DNA of 45,764 nt from Paenibacillus validus NBRC 15382 (GTDB lineage: Bacteria; Bacillota; Bacilli; Paenibacillales; NBRC-103111). The notes under the pieces are model-generated. The model was not told the origin of the DNA. It did not search any database and worked only from the letters and a program-made list of their open reading frames with translations. This document shows positions 10,049-21,473 of the stretch, one piece after another. Where the stretch lies: contig NZ_BIMH01000040.1 of assembly GCF_004000985.1 (NCBI RefSeq), positions 1 through 45,764 of the forward strand, in the 5' to 3' direction. The translations under genes were made by a program, and so were the position numbers. Within the stretch, counting starts at the first letter, position 1; each line of letters begins with the position of its first letter.

Positions 10049-10398
10049 TGCAGCACCTTCTTCTTCCAGGCGTAAAGTAAACCTATGATGAGCAGCGCAA
10101 CGAATATACACATCTCCACAAGCGCAAACAAGCCTAATTGCTTATATGCAACGGCCCAAGGATAAAGAAATGCAGTTTCCACATCAAAAATGACGAACAT
10201 CAGAGCAAACAAATAGTAGCGGATGTTAAAGCGAACTTGCCCTTCTCCTACCGGTTCGTTACCGCTTTCATACGTTGTGTATTTTTCTTCAACCGGCTTG
10301 TGCGGCCTTAATAATCGACCAATTGTAAGCGCTGCAATCGGAAGCAACACGCCTAAGAAGAGAAAAATCGCTACGACCACGTAATTGTTCATGTACAT
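10033..10398 (-). CDS. nuoA: NADH-quinone oxidoreductase subunit A
   Basis: First gene of the operon; three-helix membrane subunit next to the quinone chamber. The conserved loop motif [20 protein letters not shown] and [15 protein letters not shown] are present. Product 121 residues from the ATG at 10396-10398, preceded by GGGAGGCGG; a second ATG two codons later is possible. The gene has its own sigma-A promoter about 170 bases upstream. Confidence 0.95.
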   Translation of the reverse strand: MYMNNYVVVAIFLFLGVLLPIAALTIGRLLRPHKPVEEKYTTYESGNEPVGEGQVRFNIRYYLFALMFVIFDVETAFLYPWAVAYKQLGLFALVEMCIFVALLIIGLLYAWKKKVLQWTSI

Positions 10399-10566
10399 CG
10401 TGAACGAACCGCCTCCCTATGTATCATTATGCCCTTATCCGGCTCTGCGGAAACCCGGCGTCGAACTTCCGCGCTACAGCCGATGACGACTGTCTTCTCA
10501 TCGCAAGGGCTTCGATCAAAAGCTTTCTTATTATTTCCACAAAAATTGTTAATATGTGCCTTTCCA

Positions 10567-10595
10567 ATTATATCAAATGGCTTTTGGGGTGTCTA
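10567..10595 (-). promoter_or_regulatory. Sigma-A promoter of the nuo operon
   Basis: Minus strand TAGACA (10590-10595), 17-base spacer, TATAAT (10567-10572), with TG one base before the -10 box. It predicts an mRNA leader of about 160 bases before nuoA. The 390-base stretch 10399-10788 otherwise holds no gene: it contains this promoter, an inverted-repeat array just upstream and the atpC terminator. Confidence 0.8.
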
Positions 10596-10638
10596 ACATT
10601 TTTGAGCAATTCCAACGGTTCTCAAACCGTTTAGACAC
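10589..10638. repeat. Nested inverted repeats over the nuo promoter -35 region
   Basis: Outer arms GTGTCTAA (10589-10596) and TTAGACAC (10631-10638) enclose TTTGAG/CTCAAA (10601-10606, 10621-10626). An alternative hairpin AACGGTT/AACCGTT (10614-10620, 10625-10631) overlaps them. The left outer arm contains the -35 hexamer. This may be an operator; I do not recognise the binding protein and it does not match Rex or Fnr consensus sites. Confidence 0.55.
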
Positions 10639-10743
10639 ACAACATATGTTATTCCCGCAATCTAAGATTCGTTATAAAAAAATGCGAAGCCTTCGTTTCT
10701 TACACACCGGGTAGTATTCCATCATCCCTATTTTCGGATTAAA

Positions 10744-10776
10744 GTGAAAAAGCGAGGGAACTGTCGTTCCCCCGCT
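10744..10776 (-). terminator. Terminator of the ATP synthase operon
   Basis: Eleven-base stem (10751-10761 with 10766-10776, one G-T pair) with a 4-base loop, followed on the minus strand by a T-rich stretch. It lies 12 bases after the atpC stop. Confidence 0.88.
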
Positions 10777-10788
10777 TAGCTCACATTT

Positions 10789-11196
10789 TTATTTTTTTCC
10801 GGAAACGTCCAGCCGGTTAACAGCTCGCTGTAAAGCCAGCTCGGCGCGTTTGAAATCGAGATTTTCTTGCTTGGCGTCTTTCAAACGCTTCTCGGCGCGT
10901 TCCTTAGCGGCTTTCGCCCGGTCGACGTCGATTTGTCCCGGCAGCTCGGCGCTTTCCGCCAGTATAACCACCTTATCCTTGCGCACTTCCATAAAACCGC
11001 CGTTCACCGCGAGGATTTCGTCTTTCGACCCTTGCTTCTTTACGGTAATCGGTGCGATTTTGAGCGGAGTGACCAGCGGAATGTGATTCGGCAGAATACC
11101 AAGCTCTCCTTCGACTCCCTTTACGATAATCATGTTCACCTCTTCGGCGTACACTTTACGCTCAGGAGTTACGATTTCCAGCAGGAATGTGCTCAC
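10789..11196 (-). CDS. atpC: F1Fo ATP synthase epsilon subunit
   Basis: Central-stalk subunit (135 residues) with the N-terminal beta-sandwich (FLLEIVTPERKVYAEEV, GELGILPNHIPLVTPL) and the C-terminal two-helix domain rich in Ala, Arg and Lys. The start is GTG at 11194-11196 with TTAGGAGGGG upstream. A hairpin sits immediately before the ribosome binding site. Last gene of the operon. Confidence 0.95.
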   Translation of the reverse strand: MSTFLLEIVTPERKVYAEEVNMIIVKGVEGELGILPNHIPLVTPLKIAPITVKKQGSKDEILAVNGGFMEVRKDKVVILAESAELPGQIDVDRAKAAKERAEKRLKDAKQENLDFKRAELALQRAVNRLDVSGKK

Positions 11197-11214
11197 TTGG
11201 ATTCCCCTCCTAAG

Positions 11215-11244
11215 GGTTTTCGTCAGAAAACCGCTTCGTAAGCA
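11215..11244 (-). repeat. Hairpin plus TGCTTACGAAGC repeat before atpC
   Basis: GGTTTT (arm in 11215-11220) pairs with AAAACC (11227-11232); the flanking 11233-11244 reads TGCTTACGAAGC on the minus strand. The same hairpin plus TGCTTACGA arrangement occurs before atpD. The hairpin ends 5 bases before the Shine-Dalgarno sequence of atpC. Confidence 0.7.
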
Positions 11245-11292
11245 ATAACTAAGGACATTCGGCAGAATGTCACCTCGTAAGCCTCATGTATA

Positions 11293-11326
11293 CCTATGCC
11301 CGCCCCCAGACGGGAGTGGGCATAGG
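11293..11326. repeat. Intercistronic hairpin between atpD and atpC
   Basis: Perfect 9-base arms CCTATGCCC (11293-11301) and GGGCATAGG (11318-11326). No T run follows on the minus strand, so it is not an ordinary terminator; an mRNA-stabilising or processing structure is more likely. Confidence 0.6.
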
Positions 11327-11339
11327 CACGATGTTTCAA

Positions 11340-12881
<1,542 letters not shown>

Positions 12882-12890
12882 TTACACCGC

Positions 12891-13748
12891 TTAACTGCTT
12901 GCGTTCGCGCCTGCGACGATCTCGGAAATCTCCTGCGTGATCGAAGCTTGACGCGCCCGGTTGTAAGCAAGCGTGTACGTGCTGATCATCTTCGTTGCGT
13001 TTTTGGTCGCGCTGTTCATAGCCGACATCCGCGCACCGAACTCACTTGCTTTTCCTTCCAGAACCGCACTGTAAATAAGCGTTTCAGCATACTTAGGAAG
13101 CAGAACTTCCAGTACGCCTTCCGGCGACGGTTCATACTCGTAACTGGCCGTCGTCGTTCCGGACACGTCATCCAAAGGCAGGAGACGCTTAATCGTCGGA
13201 ATTTGGGTCATTGCGTTCTTGAACTGGTTATACACCAGGAACAACTGGTCGTATTCACCCTGCTCGAATTTCGCAACGGCTGCGTATGCGATCGACTTAA
13301 TGTCCGCGAAGCTCGGCAAATCCGGAACTCCGGTGACTTCATCCGTGATCGGCATATTCCGTTTCTTGAAGAAGTCGCGACCTTTACGGCCGATGACGAA
13401 AATGGTGTATTCGTCCGTCGACTTGTGGTTCTCGCGAATTTCGGAGGCCACTTTACGCAATACGTTCGCATTATAACCACCGGCAAGCCCGCGGTCCGAT
13501 GTGATGACCAGATAGCCGGTCTTTTTCACTTCACGGGTTTGCAGCATCGGGTGCTTCACACCCTTGGTGCCTGCAGCGATGCTTCCGACCACTTCCTTCA
13601 GCTTATCCGCGTAAGGTCGTGCGGATTCGGCCGATTGCTGCGCTCTTCTCAAGTTCGCAGCCGCCACCATTTCCATCGCCCGGGTGATTTGCTTCGTATT
13701 TTGTGTGGATTTGATTTGACGCTTAATCTCGCGCATTCCTTTTGCCAT
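12891..13748 (-). CDS. atpG: F1Fo ATP synthase gamma subunit
   Basis: Rotor subunit that drives conformational change in F1; 285 residues. The N-terminal helix MAKGMREIKRQIKSTQNTKQ and the C-terminal helix with EFGARMSAMNSATKNA are the conserved coiled-coil halves. The start ATG has GAGAGGTGAG upstream. A 132-base spacer separates it from atpA. Confidence 0.96.
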   Translation of the reverse strand: MAKGMREIKRQIKSTQNTKQITRAMEMVAAANLRRAQQSAESARPYADKLKEVVGSIAAGTKGVKHPMLQTREVKKTGYLVITSDRGLAGGYNANVLRKVASEIRENHKSTDEYTIFVIGRKGRDFFKKRNMPITDEVTGVPDLPSFADIKSIAYAAVAKFEQGEYDQLFLVYNQFKNAMTQIPTIKRLLPLDDVSGTTTASYEYEPSPEGVLEVLLPKYAETLIYSAVLEGKASEFGARMSAMNSATKNATKMISTYTLAYNRARQASITQEISEIVAGANASS

Positions 13749-13880
13749 ACTTGCTCACCTCTCTTTCGAGGCCCTTCCCGGCGAGGAAGAGGCACCTGGC
13801 GTTGTCGCCTTGGATGGTCATTCACCGGGAGGAGAAGCCTGCTGTAGAAAAGATTGATTCCAAGCTTGCCGTACTATCGT

Positions 13881-15401
<1,521 letters not shown>

Positions 15402-15411
15402 TCACCCCTAT

Positions 15412-15963
15412 CTACAGTGCTTGAGATTGATTCAAGGTTCTTTCCAAACGCTTGAGCTTGCCGGACAAGCTGCCGTCGTACAGACGGTCGCCGACGCGGA
15501 TTTGAAGGCCGCCTAGCAAGCTTTTATCAATAACCGATTCCACGCGGATTTGTTTGCTTGTCAATGTGGAAAATGTGCTGGCTACTTGCTGAAGTTCCTG
15601 CTCGGATAAAGCAACCGGCGTATAAACGATCGCGCGCGCTTGTCCCAGCGATTCATTCGCAATGGCCGAATAATAATCGACCAAGGCTTCGAGCAGCTCC
15701 TCACGGCCTTTGTCGACAAGAAGCATAAGCGTGTTCAAAACCGTCTCCGACAATTGAGCGCCGAATACTTGTTGAAGGATCTCGTTCTTGGCCGAAGCGG
15801 CAAGCCCCGGATGAACGATCAGCTTGTAGAAGTCTTCATTGCTGCGCAGAGCCGAAACAACAGCCTGCAGCTCTTCTTCAATTGGACTGATGCGATTTTG
15901 GTCGCGGGCGATTTCGAACAAGGCCTTTGCATACCTTTTGGCTACAACAGTATCCTTGCTCAT
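15412..15963 (-). CDS. atpH: F1Fo ATP synthase delta subunit
   Basis: Peripheral-stalk cap connecting F1 to the b subunits (183 residues). The N-terminal motif VAKRYAKALFEIA and the C-terminal GGLQIRVGDRLYDGSLSGKL are characteristic. The start ATG overlaps the atpF stop by 4 bases. Confidence 0.95.
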   Translation of the reverse strand: MSKDTVVAKRYAKALFEIARDQNRISPIEEELQAVVSALRSNEDFYKLIVHPGLAASAKNEILQQVFGAQLSETVLNTLMLLVDKGREELLEALVDYYSAIANESLGQARAIVYTPVALSEQELQQVASTFSTLTSKQIRVESVIDKSLLGGLQIRVGDRLYDGSLSGKLKRLERTLNQSQAL

Positions 15964-16445
15964 TGCTTGCCCCCTACTTCTTTCAGATAGTGTTCAACCA
16001 GCTCTTCTTGCGATTTCTCATCGATTTGCTTCTCAATAATTTTGGAAGCGATGAGAACGGACATCGCGCTGACTTCATTTCTCAAAGAAGCAACAGCTTT
16101 ATTTTTCTCCGTCTCGATATCACGGACAGCCTCTTCTTTCAAACGAACCGCTTCCTCTTTCGCTTGATCGATAATGTCCTGACTTTGTTTATTGCTCATC
16201 GCGCGGGCTTGCTCCAGAATAGTCTGGGCTTCCTTACGCACGTTCTGCATAGCTTCTTTTTGCTCCGCAAGCAAGCTTTCGGCCGCTTTGCGGTCTTGCT
16301 CCGTTTTCGAAATTTGCTCAGCGACGATGCGTCTGCGCTCTTCCATAATCCCGAACAAAGGTCCGAAGGCGTACTTATTGAGGAGCCAGTAGAGCACCAC
16401 AAATGCTATGATCGCAAACACGAACGATTCCCAATGCCAACTCAT
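15960..16445 (-). CDS. atpF: F1Fo ATP synthase b subunit
   Basis: Peripheral stator subunit (161 residues): one N-terminal membrane helix (about residues 8-26) followed by a long charged coiled coil rich in Glu, Lys, Ala and Gln. The start ATG is preceded by AAAGGAGTGG. The gene overlaps atpH by 4 bases. Confidence 0.95.
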   Translation of the reverse strand: MSWHWESFVFAIIAFVVLYWLLNKYAFGPLFGIMEERRRIVAEQISKTEQDRKAAESLLAEQKEAMQNVRKEAQTILEQARAMSNKQSQDIIDQAKEEAVRLKEEAVRDIETEKNKAVASLRNEVSAMSVLIASKIIEKQIDEKSQEELVEHYLKEVGGKQ

Positions 16446-16529
16446 CTATGCCACTCCTTTCAGTCATTTTAGGCAAAACGAAGGCGTGGATGGCTCAGGC
16501 CTTCCGCGCCAAACCTAATCGTCATGGAA

Positions 16530-16781
<252 letters not shown>

Positions 16782-16786
16782 TCATG

Positions 16787-17569
16787 CTAGTGGCTATCGT
16801 GACTCTCGTCGTGAACGGTAGCCTGCGAAATGTAAACCATGGTGAGAATAGTGAACAGGAACGCTTGAATGGCTCCGACGAAAATACTGAAGCCTTGCCA
16901 TGCCATCAAGAGCGGCGTTCCGGCAATACCTGCCATCAAAATCGTGGCAATCAACACCTCGCCCGCAAAAATGTTCGCGTACAAACGCAAACCGAGCGTA
17001 AGGGGCTTGGAAATCTCTTTGATAACGTTAAGCGGGAAGAAGAACCAGAACGGCTCGAAATAGTGTTTCAGGTAATGCTTGGTGTTCTGTTTCAATCCCA
17101 AATAATGAATCAGGAAGAACACGATGATCGCCAAGCCGAAGGTAACGGAGACATCCGCTGTAGGTGACTTCCACCAAGCCAGTTCGTATCCGTGCCCGCC
17201 ATGCGCATTATGAATCATTTCCTCTGTAATGATCGGATAGCCTAGAAAAGATAATGGCTCCGTATAAGAGAAAACAAGACCGAACGGCAGTCCAAGCAGG
17301 TTGGATACAAATATGAACATAATGATCGTCATCCCAAGCGCAACGTAAGGCTTCACTCGGTTTAAAGGCATCGTGCTCGCTATAATGCCATGCACGAATT
17401 CAATGACCCATTCCATGAAATTTTGCATTTTGGACGGATTTGTTACGGATAAATTTCTCACAGACAAACGCGCCAAGATGAACACAATCAAGCAGGAGAC
17501 GATAATCCCCAGAAACGTGGAGAGGTCGATATTTAACCCGCCAATTTGCCACACCGGAAAATGATGCAT
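16787..17569 (-). CDS. atpB: F1Fo ATP synthase a subunit
   Basis: Stator membrane subunit with the half-channels (260 residues). The essential arginine is Arg195 in LTLGLRLYANIFAGEVL. The product has several membrane helices and the usual Firmicute length. It is preceded by GGAAAGGAGG and lies 33 bases after the atpI gene. Confidence 0.96.
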   Translation of the reverse strand: MHHFPVWQIGGLNIDLSTFLGIIVSCLIVFILARLSVRNLSVTNPSKMQNFMEWVIEFVHGIIASTMPLNRVKPYVALGMTIIMFIFVSNLLGLPFGLVFSYTEPLSFLGYPIITEEMIHNAHGGHGYELAWWKSPTADVSVTFGLAIIVFFLIHYLGLKQNTKHYLKHYFEPFWFFFPLNVIKEISKPLTLGLRLYANIFAGEVLIATILMAGIAGTPLLMAWQGFSIFVGAIQAFLFTILTMVYISQATVHDESHDSH

Positions 17570-17602
17570 CTGATATTTTCCTCCTTTCCAAGAATTTCAT
17601 GA

Positions 17603-17962
17603 TTATTTTTTAATAAAAAGATAACCCATCAGGAGTGTTGCCAATTGGACCGAAAATAATCCAGCGATGGTGAATACGAGATTGAACTGCGGGTATTTCA
17701 CGGCGATCATGACGGCCAGAAGAGCTACGCACATCCGGGAAAGCGTCCCGAGGTTCACGCGCTTTCTTCCTTCCTGCTGGGTGAGCTTGGACAACGTTTC
17801 GATCTTCAGGATCAGCAGCCAGGCGTTAGTCAGGCTGGCCAATGTTCCGAGGATGAATCCGGAAGCGTACGTCCGGTACGCAGGCAAAAAGGCCCAGACA
17901 AGCAGCAGGGCGGAAATCATGAATAAGGCGATGCGGGCGATTACTTTCAACTGGTCCTTCAT
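17603..17962 (-). CDS. atpI: ATP synthase subunit I family membrane protein
   Basis: A 119-residue protein with four predicted membrane helices, located immediately before atpB where atpI is found in Bacillus. It matches the general form of the ATP synthase I family (conserved region LGTLASLTNAWLL), thought to assist c-ring assembly and cation uptake. The start ATG lies 4 bases after the stop of the preceding small gene, so the two are coupled. Confidence 0.85.
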   Translation of the reverse strand: MKDQLKVIARIALFMISALLLVWAFLPAYRTYASGFILGTLASLTNAWLLILKIETLSKLTQQEGRKRVNLGTLSRMCVALLAVMIAVKYPQFNLVFTIAGLFSVQLATLLMGYLFIKK

Positions 17963-17966
17963 GTCT

Positions 17967-18197
17967 CTACGGCTTATCCTCCAGAAACTTTTTCACAACC
18001 AGTATGGACGTCAGGATTCCAACCGCGAACCCGACCAGCACCCCGCCGATAACCCAAGCTTTCAGACTGCCTAGATGTGTTCCGGTCCAGCTCCCAACCC
18101 AATAACCGGCTGCCGTACAAAAAACAACATCAACTCCCAGAGCGCTGACGAGCGCAGCGGCACGCCATGGATTGTCATTGGAATTTTGCCGTTTCAT
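17967..18197 (-). CDS. AtpZ/AtpI-family two-helix membrane protein
   Basis: First gene of the ATP synthase operon. From the ATG at 18195-18197 (MKRQNSNDNPWRAA) the product has 76 residues and two membrane helices around a glycine-rich turn (GYWVGSWTG), as in AtpZ/AtpI family proteins that form a small cation channel complex with AtpI. An open frame extends upstream, but AAGGAAGG lies just before this ATG. The precise role is inferred from position and form. Confidence 0.8.
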   Translation of the reverse strand: MKRQNSNDNPWRAAALVSALGVDVVFCTAAGYWVGSWTGTHLGSLKAWVIGGVLVGFAVGILTSILVVKKFLEDKP

Positions 18198-18329
18198 AAC
18201 CCTTCCTTTTGGACGTGCGCCGGAAAAGACTCCTGCCTGCGGCCGTCCCATAGGATTGCAACCGTTCACACAGCTACACACTGAGCCGGTTGGTCGATCG
18301 ACTCGTAACTCTAACCCAAATCCTAGTTT

Positions 18330-18359
18330 ATTTTATCTAAGTAAAGTGATCTTTGTCAA
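18330..18359 (-). promoter_or_regulatory. Sigma-A promoter of the ATP synthase operon
   Basis: Minus strand TTGACA (18354-18359), 18-base spacer, TAAAAT (18330-18335). A leader of about 125 bases follows before the first gene. Consensus -35 box and strong position support it. Confidence 0.82.
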
Positions 18360-18396
18360 TTGGACAAGTTTGCTTATCATCTATGACATAAATCAC

Positions 18397-18426
18397 AAAA
18401 AGCCCGATAGAACAAGGGTTTTCGGC
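18397..18426 (-). terminator. Possible terminator after wecB
   Basis: GCCGA pairs imperfectly with TCGGGC (one bulged base), and five T residues follow on the minus strand (18398-18402). The stem is short, so read-through from upp-wecB into the atp operon is possible. Confidence 0.45.
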
Positions 18427-18477
18427 ATTTCAAACCAAACAGTGCAACTGTATGCTGTATCGTTTGTCATCAGATTG

Positions 18478-19620
18478 TCACGGTTGGAAAGTTTGCGGCC
18501 TTTCAGAGCGCTGTCCGAAGTGATATAAAATCGCTTCGACGATGCGTCCGGACGCTTTGCCGTCGCCATACGGATTCGCCGAACGGCTCATGCGATCGTA
18601 CAGGTCCGCATTGCTCAGCAGTGCTTTAGTCCGTTCGTACACGTTCGTCTCATCCGTACCGACCAGCTCGAGCGTTCCCGCCTCGATGCCCTCCGGACGC
18701 TCGGTCGTCTCCCGCAGCACAAGGACAGGCACGCCGAAAGAAGGCGCTTCTTCCTGTAAGCCGCCGGAGTCCGTCAAGATCAGATGCGCGTGCGGATAAA
18801 AATTGTGGAACTCGAACACGTCGAGCGGTTCAATCAGTTTGATCCGGTCATGACCGCTGAGCAGCTCGTAGGCCGGTTCCTTCACGGCCGGGCTCGGATG
18901 CACCGGATATACGATCGCGATGTCGTCGAACTCGTCGGCGATGCGCCTTATTGCGCGGAACACCTGACGGTGCGGCTCTCCCTGCGATTCCCGGCGATGC
19001 GCCGTCATCAGCACAAGACGCTTGCCGGCCGCCCAATCGAGCACAGGATGCGCAAATTGTTCCCGCACCGTGTATTGGAACACGTCCGTCACCGTGTTTC
19101 CGGTAATATGAATCCGATCCTCCGGCTTGTTCTCCTTCCGCAAGTTGCCCGCAGACCAGCCGGTCGGCGCAAAGTGCAGATCGGCCAGCACGCCGGTCAA
19201 CTGCCGGTTCATTTCCTCCGGATAAGGAGACAGCTTGTTCCAGGTACGCAGACCTGCTTCCACGTGGCCGACTTGAATTTGATGCAGGAACGCCGCATAA
19301 CTCGCAAGGAAGGTGGTCAGCGTATCGCCGTGAACGAGAATCATATCGGGCTTCTCTTGCTTGAACACCGGATCAAGCCCTTGCAGCACCCGGATTGTAA
19401 TCTCGTTCAATGTCTGACGATCCTTCATGACATCCAGATCGTAGTTCGGTTTAATATTGAAAATGTCGAGCACCTGGTCAAGCATTTGCCGATGCTGCGC
19501 TGTTACGCAAACAAGCGACTCGATCTGCTCCGAATGCTTCTCCAGCTCCTTCACCAGCGGAGCCATCTTAATCGCTTCGGGTCTAGTCCCGAAAATCGTA
19601 ATGATTTTCGTCTTTTTCAT
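18478..19620 (-). CDS. wecB: UDP-N-acetylglucosamine 2-epimerase (non-hydrolysing)
   Basis: Interconverts UDP-GlcNAc and UDP-ManNAc for teichoic acid linkage units or other surface polysaccharides; also called mnaA. The N-terminal GTRPEAIKMAPL, HGDTLTT, HVEAGLRT and the C-terminal EEAPSFGVPVLVLRETTERPEG motifs are intact. I choose the ATG at 19618-19620 (MKKTKIITIFG), giving 380 residues; a GTG eight codons upstream lies inside the purine-rich ribosome binding region. Located 30 bases after upp, as in many Firmicutes. Confidence 0.94.
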   Translation of the reverse strand: MKKTKIITIFGTRPEAIKMAPLVKELEKHSEQIESLVCVTAQHRQMLDQVLDIFNIKPNYDLDVMKDRQTLNEITIRVLQGLDPVFKQEKPDMILVHGDTLTTFLASYAAFLHQIQVGHVEAGLRTWNKLSPYPEEMNRQLTGVLADLHFAPTGWSAGNLRKENKPEDRIHITGNTVTDVFQYTVREQFAHPVLDWAAGKRLVLMTAHRRESQGEPHRQVFRAIRRIADEFDDIAIVYPVHPSPAVKEPAYELLSGHDRIKLIEPLDVFEFHNFYPHAHLILTDSGGLQEEAPSFGVPVLVLRETTERPEGIEAGTLELVGTDETNVYERTKALLSNADLYDRMSRSANPYGDGKASGRIVEAILYHFGQRSERPQTFQP

Positions 19621-19650
19621 GGATACGGCTTCCCCTTTCCCCACCGAAAA

Positions 19651-20280
19651 TTATTTCGTGCCGAATAAACGGTCCCCGGCATCCCCTAAACCGGGCACGA
19701 TATACCCGTGATCATTCAAATAATCGTCAATGGCCGCCACATAGAGGTCGACATCGGGATGCGCTTGCTGCACGGCTTGAACGCCCTCCGGCGCGGCAAT
19801 CAGGCACATCAGCTTTATCTGGGTGCAGCCCCGGTTCTTGAGCGCCGTCAGCGCCGCATTGGCCGATCCCCCCGTAGCGAGCATCGGGTCGATCACGATA
19901 AGCTCCCGCTCCTGAACGTCGGTCGGCAGCTTCGCGTAATATTCGACCGGCTCGAGTGTATCCGGGTCGCGATACAAACCGATATGCCCGACTTTCGCAG
20001 CCGGCACAAGCTTCAGGATGCCATCCACCATGCCGAGTCCGGCACGCAGGATAGGAATCAATCCCAGCATCCGCCCGGAGATGACACGGCCCTCTGCCGT
20101 AGTCACTGGCGTACGCACCTCAACCTTTTCAAGCGGAATATCTCTCGTTATCTCATAAGCCATCAAAGTCGCCACTTCGTCTACAAGCTCTCGAAAATCT
20201 TTCGTCGTTGTGTTCTCATCCCGAATATACGTTAATTTGTGCTGAATGAGCGGATGATCGCAAACGAATACTTTTCCCAT
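19651..20280 (-). CDS. upp: Uracil phosphoribosyltransferase
   Basis: Converts uracil and PRPP to UMP in pyrimidine salvage. The PRPP loop [15 protein letters not shown] and the C-terminal uracil-binding [18 protein letters not shown] are complete. From the ATG at 20278-20280 ([11 protein letters not shown]) the product has 209 residues, the family length; preceded by TAGGGGGAAG. A much longer open frame reads into the promoter region and is not used. Confidence 0.96.
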   Translation of the reverse strand: MGKVFVCDHPLIQHKLTYIRDENTTTKDFRELVDEVATLMAYEITRDIPLEKVEVRTPVTTAEGRVISGRMLGLIPILRAGLGMVDGILKLVPAAKVGHIGLYRDPDTLEPVEYYAKLPTDVQERELIVIDPMLATGGSANAALTALKNRGCTQIKLMCLIAAPEGVQAVQQAHPDVDLYVAAIDDYLNDHGYIVPGLGDAGDRLFGTK

Positions 20281-20356
20281 GCCTAAGCTTCCCCCTAAAA
20301 CGCTAAAAATGCGCGACAAACCGCTTTTTATAAGCTTTTTTCGCCAAATCTCGTCT

Positions 20357-20362
20357 ATTATA
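20357..20362 (-). promoter_or_regulatory. Extended -10 promoter of upp-wecB
   Basis: Minus strand TGG followed by TATAAT. The -35 region is weak (TTGGGA at 19 bases), so recognition would rest on the extended -10 element. Predicted leader about 70 bases. The spacer 20281-20526 between upp and the divergent regulator contains no other gene. Confidence 0.65.
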
Positions 20363-20458
20363 CCACAAGTGCATGAACTTATCCCAACTGTCGTAAAAAA
20401 TATACATTTGCCCCGAATTTGATCCACGTGGAACAGTTGTACGTGTTGGTTTGCCCGC

Positions 20459-20487
20459 TTGACGACAGCTTCCCGAATAGGCAGTAT
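20459..20487 (+). promoter_or_regulatory. Possible promoter of the TrmB-type regulator gene
   Basis: TTGACG (20459-20464) is followed at 17 bases by CAGTAT; TATTAT lies slightly further on at 20485-20490. The -10 match is poor, so this is tentative. Confidence 0.35.
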
Positions 20488-20526
20488 TATGACATACCAC
20501 CCAAGTATTAGGAAGCAGGTGTCCCT

Positions 20527-21291
20527 ATGGAATTATTGAAAAAGATCGGCTTGTCCGATTTGGAATCCCGCTGCTATTTGACGCTTCATGAACAATCGAA
20601 GCTATCCGGCTATGAAGTGGCGAAACGCGTGTCGGTCTCCCGTACGAACGTGTATGCGGCTTTGCGTTCTTTAATTGACAAAGGAGCATGCCGCATGATC
20701 GAAGGGGACCCGGTCCGGTACGACGCCGTACCAATCCAGCAGCTGGTCGGTCATCTGCGGCTGGAGTTCGAGCAAGCGGCAGACAGCTTGGTTCATCAGC
20801 TGCGGACTCCGCCGAGAACGGCCCCGTCCTTCTACAATTGGGAAGGCGGAGACGCGCTGGAGCAAGCGGCGCGAAGAATGACGGCCAACGCCCGGGCCTC
20901 CGTCATCGTCGAAATCGGGTCCGAAGACTTGCCGCGCCTGGAAGATGCGCTCGTCTACGCCGAGAACAAAGGCGTTCGCGTCATCTTGATGTCGTTCGGC
21001 GAGGTGAATACCCGCCTGAAGCATGTGCTCGTCCATAGGCGGTTCGATGAGCCTGCATCCGAGCAGCCGCGTAAATTTACCATGTTGTTCGACCATCGGT
21101 ACGCGCTGCTCGGAAGCTTCGGAGGACCGATGAAGCCGAGTGCGCTTGAGACCGATCACCCCGCCGTCGTTGAAACGCTGACGAACGCCTATCACCACAA
21201 CGTGCTGATGCTGAGAATCGAGGCCGACTTCGGTCCTCAGCTCGCAGCCAAATACGGCGACAATTATAAGAAGCTGGAGGCCGGTTCGTAA
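20527..21291 (+). CDS. TrmB-family transcriptional regulator
   Basis: A 254-residue protein with an N-terminal winged helix (residues about 5-75, [19 protein letters not shown], and the recognition region [19 protein letters not shown]) and a C-terminal phospholipase-D-like effector domain (about 95-245) typical of the TrmB/sugar-sensing group. It is the only long plus-strand gene between 1 and 32 kb and is divergent from upp. Its ligand and targets cannot be read from sequence; no transport or sugar genes adjoin it. Preceded by GGAAGCAGG. Confidence 0.85.
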   Translation: MELLKKIGLSDLESRCYLTLHEQSKLSGYEVAKRVSVSRTNVYAALRSLIDKGACRMIEGDPVRYDAVPIQQLVGHLRLEFEQAADSLVHQLRTPPRTAPSFYNWEGGDALEQAARRMTANARASVIVEIGSEDLPRLEDALVYAENKGVRVILMSFGEVNTRLKHVLVHRRFDEPASEQPRKFTMLFDHRYALLGSFGGPMKPSALETDHPAVVETLTNAYHHNVLMLRIEADFGPQLAAKYGDNYKKLEAGS

Positions 21292-21391
21292 AGAGAGGCG
21301 CTGCAAGTGTGCGTATAGTTCCACTGGTTGCCGGGAGAAGCCGAGAACTACGCCAGAGCAGGCATCCGATTCCCGCTGCGGCATAAATGGC

Positions 21392-21439
21392 AAAAAATAA
21401 AGACCGAAGCTCGCGGACAGACGAGAATCGGTCTTTATT
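21392..21439. terminator. Bidirectional terminator between the regulator gene and glyA
   Basis: Perfect 12-base stem, AATAAAGACCGA (21396-21407) with TCGGTCTTTATT (21428-21439), lying between the convergent TrmB-type gene and glyA. The A/T-rich outer part of each arm serves either direction. Confidence 0.85.
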
Positions 21440-21473
21440 GGGCAGGCCGGATAACGGCCCCGTTCGTATTCGC

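Noticed and set aside
10399..10560. Small plus-strand gene near 10419-10634
   Set aside because: It has no ribosome binding site, its sequence crosses the nuo promoter and repeats, and the product resembles no protein.
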